Source: Candidatus Levyibacteriota bacterium (GTDB lineage Bacteria; Patescibacteria; Microgenomatia; Levybacterales; UBA12049). From it: DNA of 7,225 bases. A model generated the notes under the pieces. The model was given only the letters and a program-made list of their open reading frames with translations. It was not told the DNA's origin and searched no databases. Below, in pieces: positions 5,248 through 7,225 of this stretch; the stretch's first letter is position 1, and each line of letters begins with the position of its first letter. Made by a program: the position numbers and the translations under genes. The stretch covers positions 1 through 7,225 of the forward strand of contig PPGL01000056.1 in the NCBI GenBank assembly GCA_003173915.1. The letters are read 5' to 3'.

Positions 5248-5937
5248 ATGCCAAAAAAAGGTAGAAGAAGACACATATCAAACATATATATTTTTGACGC
5301 CTTAATTCCTCATGGACAAGATCAATTAAAAGCGCAAGCTGATTCTGTAGAAAGTATTGAAGCTAAAGCAGGATATATCATGGCTAGCGAAGGAATAGTT
5401 TTGACCATTATCACTACGCTTTATAATCAATTCGCTTGCATAGGATTTAATTTTCTTTCAATAATTGGACTAATTGCATTAATATTAGGTTTCTTATCTA
5501 ATATCGGAGTTTTATGGATTAAGAAACTTGATGTCGGGTTACGTATAGACAATTTTTATGACGAATTTAATAAAAAAGATAATAATACAATTCGTTTTAA
5601 AGCCCTTTATACAATTAATCTCGCTTTAGTAAGTAATTCTCAAAAGCTTCAAGAAAAATCTCGTTTTTTCCAAGCTTCTTTGGCCTTGTTTGGTGCAAGT
5701 ATATTACTAATTGTGCTTGGTGTTGCATTTCAATTTAATTCACACTATACTCAGTGTATGGATAATAATGCTAAGCACGGTGAATCAGGTGCGACCAAAC
5801 CTCAAAATCAGCAACAAAAGCCTTCACAATCAAATCAAGCTCAACAAATAAACAGTAGATGGAGTTCTTCTCATCAAACTGCTGGAACTACGCCTTTTGA
5901 CATCTTTAAAGGCTATGAGGATTTTACCAAAAAATAA
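5248..5937 (+). CDS. Three-TM membrane protein resembling SLATT/Pycsar-type effectors
   Basis: A 229-residue protein with a basic N-terminus (MPKKGRRRH). An amphipathic helix leads into IEAKAGYIMASEGIVL at residues 37-52. TM1 is about 42-60, TM2 about 67-91 (FLSIIGLIALILGFLSNIGV), a soluble helical loop spans about 92-138, and TM3 is about 141-163 (FQASLALFGASILLIVLGV). The tail at 175-205 is rich in Gln, Ser and Asn and ends in GYEDFTKK. The arrangement (charged helix with a KA motif entering TM1, short hairpin, long loop with a late Asn/Lys-containing helix, final TM) is the architecture I know from SLATT and Pycsar-effector (PycTM) membrane proteins of bacterial immune systems. That link is from pattern only and no nucleotide-signal enzyme gene is adjacent. 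It stands alone, with no Shine-Dalgarno and a weak promoter. A generic small membrane protein is the alternative. Confidence 0.75.
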   Translation: MPKKGRRRHISNIYIFDALIPHGQDQLKAQADSVESIEAKAGYIMASEGIVLTIITTLYNQFACIGFNFLSIIGLIALILGFLSNIGVLWIKKLDVGLRIDNFYDEFNKKDNNTIRFKALYTINLALVSNSQKLQEKSRFFQASLALFGASILLIVLGVAFQFNSHYTQCMDNNAKHGESGATKPQNQQQKPSQSNQAQQINSRWSSSHQTAGTTPFDIFKGYEDFTKK

Positions 5938-6017
5938 TCATTGTCCTTTTTTTCTCTCTTTTAATACTCTTCCAAAATAATAACAAGCAATTTTGCTCAT
6001 AAGCAATTAAAACACCC

Positions 6018-6104
6018 TGTAATATAGATGGAAAACAAATTGCAGAAAGGTTAATAGTATTATTTCAAGAGGGAGAAAAACTCCAAAATGACTTTGTATA
6101 CTAA
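6018..6104 (+). pseudogene. Possible short coding remnant (FolD N-terminus-like), doubtful
   Basis: A plus-strand frame ending in TAA (6102-6104) reads NIDGKQIAERLIVLFQEGEK and then LQNDFVY. IDGKQIAE resembles the start of FolD (methylenetetrahydrofolate dehydrogenase/cyclohydrolase), but no start codon precedes it: an in-frame TAA lies about 15 bases upstream and the rest of the enzyme is absent. It may be a decayed fragment or a chance match in 28 codons. The rest of 5938-6105 shows T-rich sequence and no convincing terminator. Confidence 0.15.
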
Positions 6105-6105
6105 G

Positions 6106-6179
6106 TAGGGCGTAGGGGAGTCGAACCCCTGATTCTATGGCTGAAAACCATATGTCCTAGGCCACTAGACGAACGCCCC
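6106..6179 (-). tRNA. tRNA-Glu (anticodon TTC)
   Basis: A full cloverleaf reads on the minus strand from 6179. The acceptor is GGGGCGT paired with ACGCCCT, and the D arm is GTC...GGAC. The anticodon stem TATGG/CCATA holds loop TTTTCAG, giving anticodon TTC. The variable region is GAATC and the T arm AGGGG/CCCCT holds loop TTCGACT. The discriminator is A (6106). The next bases are CTT, so CCA is not encoded and must be added. Position 1:72 is G-U rather than G-C. It has its own promoter upstream and lies downstream of the MscS-like gene on the same strand. Confidence 0.95.
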
Positions 6180-6210
6180 AAATAGCTACTAAGTAATAGT
6201 AACTAGTCAA

Positions 6211-6240
6211 ATTATATCAAAAAACACCTCTATGAGGCAA
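6211..6240 (-). promoter_or_regulatory. Promoter of tRNA-Glu
   Basis: On the minus strand a -35 TTGCCT (6240-6235), an 18-base spacer and an extended -10 TGATATAAT (6219-6211) predict a start near 6204, giving a 5' pre-tRNA leader of about 25 bases. The same TTGATATAAT core is found before tRNA-Lys. Confidence 0.6.
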
Positions 6241-6250
6241 CACAAAAGAC

Positions 6251-6332
6251 CTCATCTTACTCCTCTCCTAAAAGGAGAAGATATTCCTCTCCTCTTAGAA
6301 GAGGGTAAGGTTGAGCCTACTTAACCCTCTTC
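6251..6332. repeat. Compound inverted-repeat element at the 3' end of the MscS-like gene
   Basis: Two arms of 27 bases starting CTCA (6251-6277 and the reverse complement of about 6289-6315) form an imperfect long palindrome; their inner 16 bases match at 14 positions. Each arm also contains a small hairpin of its own (CTCCT/AGGAG and CCTCTT/AAGAGG). In addition, 6298-6309 (GAAGAGGGTAAG) can pair with 6320-6332, which codes for the last residues of the MscS-like protein. The CTCCTAAAAGGAG-type core looks like dispersed intergenic repeats found in many bacterial genomes. It may also end transcription of the MscS-like gene; the base run after it (GTCTTTTG on the minus strand) is a poor U-tract. 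Confidence 0.6.
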
Positions 6333-6955
6333 TTGAGCTCTTCCAAAAGCTCTCTGGCTGTATTTTGCCCCCCGAGTCCAAAAGCAATTCCTCCTGCAAT
6401 AGCAATCATTGCAACAAAACCCGTAAATAAGATGCGGATTAAATCTGCTGCAACACCTAATTGGTTAAGTACCGCAAGAAGCGTAAAAACGATCACTGCC
6501 CATTTGGTTGTTGATGCGATAGTTTTGGCTGAGTCTTTTGAAAGTCCTCTTGTTGAAGCCAAAACGACATCGTAGGCAAGCCTTGCAAAGACAAATCCGA
6601 CAACAGCGATTATCGCGGCAACAAAGACATTTGGTAAATAGAGCGCAAATGTGTTTAGTACCGTTGCAACCTGTGGCAAACCCCAAATTGATGCTGCTGG
6701 AATTAAGAATAAGATAATAATAAACCACCGGACAATTTCTGCTAGGATATTGGTCCAGGAAAATTCTTCTTTTGCCTCCGGAACACCATATCGTCGTAAA
6801 AACATTTCTACTTTAAGTGCCCTAAAAAGTTCGATAACGAGCCGTTTTACAATTGATGCAACAACGATCCCAATGAGTAAAATAATAAGACCAGCAATAA
6901 ATTTTGGGATAAAGCTCAAGATTGCAGAAAGGCCATTGTTAAGAGAAGCGAGCAC
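6317..6955 (-). CDS. MscS-like mechanosensitive channel-related protein with TM-helix repeats
   Basis: A 212-residue integral membrane protein made of conserved TM-helix repeats of mechanosensitive-channel relatives. Hydrophobic segments are near residues 14-36 (FIPKFIAGLIILLIGIVVAS), 67-93, 103-131 (YLPNVFVAAIIAVVGFVFAR), 146-165 and 172-195. Segments 1 and 3 share an LP-x-x-x-AxxIxxxG pattern, showing the internal repeat. The end (AIAGGIAFGLGGQNTARELLEELKKR) resembles the pore helix TM3 of MscS, but the soluble beta domain that follows in MscS is missing. The role is probably relief of osmotic stress or ion flux; whether it gates alone is unknown. GTG 6955-6953 is chosen because GGAG lies 5 bases upstream. 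An alternative start, ATA at 6994, would add 13 residues and has a much better Shine-Dalgarno. The stop is TAG, inside a repeat-derived hairpin. The leader from the promoter is about 130 bases. Confidence 0.83.
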   Translation of the reverse strand: MLASLNNGLSAILSFIPKFIAGLIILLIGIVVASIVKRLVIELFRALKVEMFLRRYGVPEAKEEFSWTNILAEIVRWFIIILFLIPAASIWGLPQVATVLNTFALYLPNVFVAAIIAVVGFVFARLAYDVVLASTRGLSKDSAKTIASTTKWAVIVFTLLAVLNQLGVAADLIRILFTGFVAMIAIAGGIAFGLGGQNTARELLEELKKRVK

Positions 6956-6960
6956 AACTT

Positions 6961-6964
6961 CTCC
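6961..6964 (-). promoter_or_regulatory. Ribosome binding site for the GTG start of the MscS-like gene
   Basis: GGAG on the minus strand (6964-6961) lies 5 bases before GTG 6955. It supports this start, but it is weaker than the site at 7011-7001. Confidence 0.45.
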
Positions 6965-7000
6965 TACATTTGTTGAATAGTAAAGATTATTTATATGTTT

Positions 7001-7011
7001 TCACCTCCTTT
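7001..7011 (-). promoter_or_regulatory. Near-perfect Shine-Dalgarno with no ATG/GTG/TTG downstream
   Basis: AAAGGAGGTGA on the minus strand (7011-7001) is complementary to the 16S rRNA tail. Seven bases after AGGAGG comes ATA (6994-6992), in frame with the MscS-like gene and 13 codons before its GTG. No normal start codon lies at proper spacing. Confidence 0.6.
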
Positions 7012-7090
7012 TTGTCTAAAAAATCCTTGAAATTGTGGTATATGTCGTACAAGTCTGTGTAAGGTAAAAAATATCATCGAAGCTACTTTT

Positions 7091-7118
7091 AGTGTATCAC
7101 AGAGCCCCTTGTTGTCAA
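7091..7118 (-). promoter_or_regulatory. Promoter of the MscS-like gene
   Basis: On the minus strand a perfect -35 TTGACA (7118-7113), a 16-base spacer and -10 TACACT (7096-7091) preceded by TGA (extended -10) predict a start near 7084. This gives a leader of about 130 bases. The -35 overlaps that of the divergent tRNA-Lys promoter. Confidence 0.5.
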
Positions 7119-7141
7119 ATATTATAGGAAATTGATATAAT
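7112..7141 (+). promoter_or_regulatory. Promoter of tRNA-Lys
   Basis: A -35 TTGTCA (7112-7117), an 18-base spacer and an extended, perfect -10 TGATATAAT (7133-7141) predict a start near 7148, about 5 bases before the tRNA. Confidence 0.65.
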
Positions 7142-7152
7142 TGTAGGTAAGC

Positions 7153-7225
7153 GGGTCCGTAGCTCAGCGGTAGAGCAGGAGCCTTTTAAGCTCTTGGTCC
7201 CGGGTTCGAATCCCGGCGGGCTCAC
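7153..7225 (+). tRNA. tRNA-Lys (anticodon TTT), 3' end at window edge
   Basis: The cloverleaf is complete up to the discriminator. The acceptor is GGGTCCG paired with CGGGCTC (7217-7223) with two G-U pairs, and the D arm is GCTC/GAGC. The anticodon stem GGAGC/GCTCT holds loop CTTTTAA, giving anticodon TTT. The T arm CCGGG/CCCGG holds loop TTCGAAT. The discriminator is A7224; the window ends at C7225, so an encoded CCA cannot be judged. A strong promoter lies directly upstream. Confidence 0.95.

Noticed and set aside
5986..6008. AGCAATTTTGCT inverted repeat and two copies of AAGCAATT (5985-5992, 6001-6008)
   Set aside because: Short and AT-rich; expected by chance in such sequence, and not placed at a promoter or gene end.
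6072..6084. GGAG-AAAAA-CTCC hairpin downstream of tRNA-Glu as its terminator
   Set aside because: Only four pairs and no U-run follows on the minus strand.
6333..6980. Plus-strand open frames across the MscS-like gene
   Set aside because: They lie opposite a clear membrane protein and have no upstream signals or recognisable domains.
1..7225. CRISPR arrays, insertion sequences, integrase genes, attachment sites and stop-codon recoding
   Set aside because: No regularly spaced repeats, transposase motifs or tRNA-fragment duplications are seen. TGA is used as a normal stop at 3945-3947 and is absent inside the genes.

Overview
The window is an AT-rich bacterial segment with compact genes, mostly short proteins and short intergenic gaps. 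The standard genetic code fits: TGA ends one gene and no TGA lies inside a reading frame. The gene set is a FtsH-like M41 peptidase domain without its ATPase, a PDZ-less membrane-anchored HtrA protease, small stress membrane proteins, a two-repeat TM-helix MscS-like protein and many membrane or secreted proteins. This looks like a Candidate Phyla Radiation (Patescibacteria) genome, perhaps Microgenomates-like. That placement is an inference from gene content; no marker gene is present.

Layout. 1-739 (minus): partial gene for an M41-like zinc peptidase with a Pro/Gly/Ala/Arg-rich N-terminus, running off the left edge. Divergent from it, 840-1604 (plus) is a membrane-anchored trypsin-like (HtrA/DegP-type) serine protease, followed by a SAM-dependent methyltransferase (1647-2417). 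2530-4573 (plus) is a tight three-gene envelope-stress operon: GlsB/YeaQ-type membrane protein, double PRC-barrel protein, and a general-stress-17M-like protein with a glycine-rich membrane core. It meets head-on a secreted eight-cysteine protein (4570-5076, minus); the two stops overlap by 4 bases. 5248-5937 (plus) is a three-TM protein resembling SLATT/Pycsar-type membrane effectors. The last part holds tRNA-Glu(TTC) (6106-6179, minus), an inverted-repeat element (6251-6332), an MscS-like TM-helix protein (6317-6955, minus) and, divergent from it, tRNA-Lys(TTT) (from 7153, plus, cut by the window end).

How it fits together. Most products act at or outside the cell membrane: two proteases or protease-like proteins, stress membrane proteins, a mechanosensitive-type protein, a secreted disulfide-rich protein and a candidate membrane effector. 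The region reads as an envelope-maintenance and stress neighbourhood rather than one pathway.

Two signals stand out. First, most promoter-proximal genes have a -10-like hexamer ending only 6-10 bases before the ATG and no Shine-Dalgarno sequence, which suggests leaderless mRNAs; the gene inside the operon and the long-leader MscS-like gene do have Shine-Dalgarno sequences. Second, the MscS-like gene carries a near-perfect Shine-Dalgarno sequence optimally placed before an in-frame ATA codon rather than ATG. No mobile element, CRISPR array or complete novel system could be shown.
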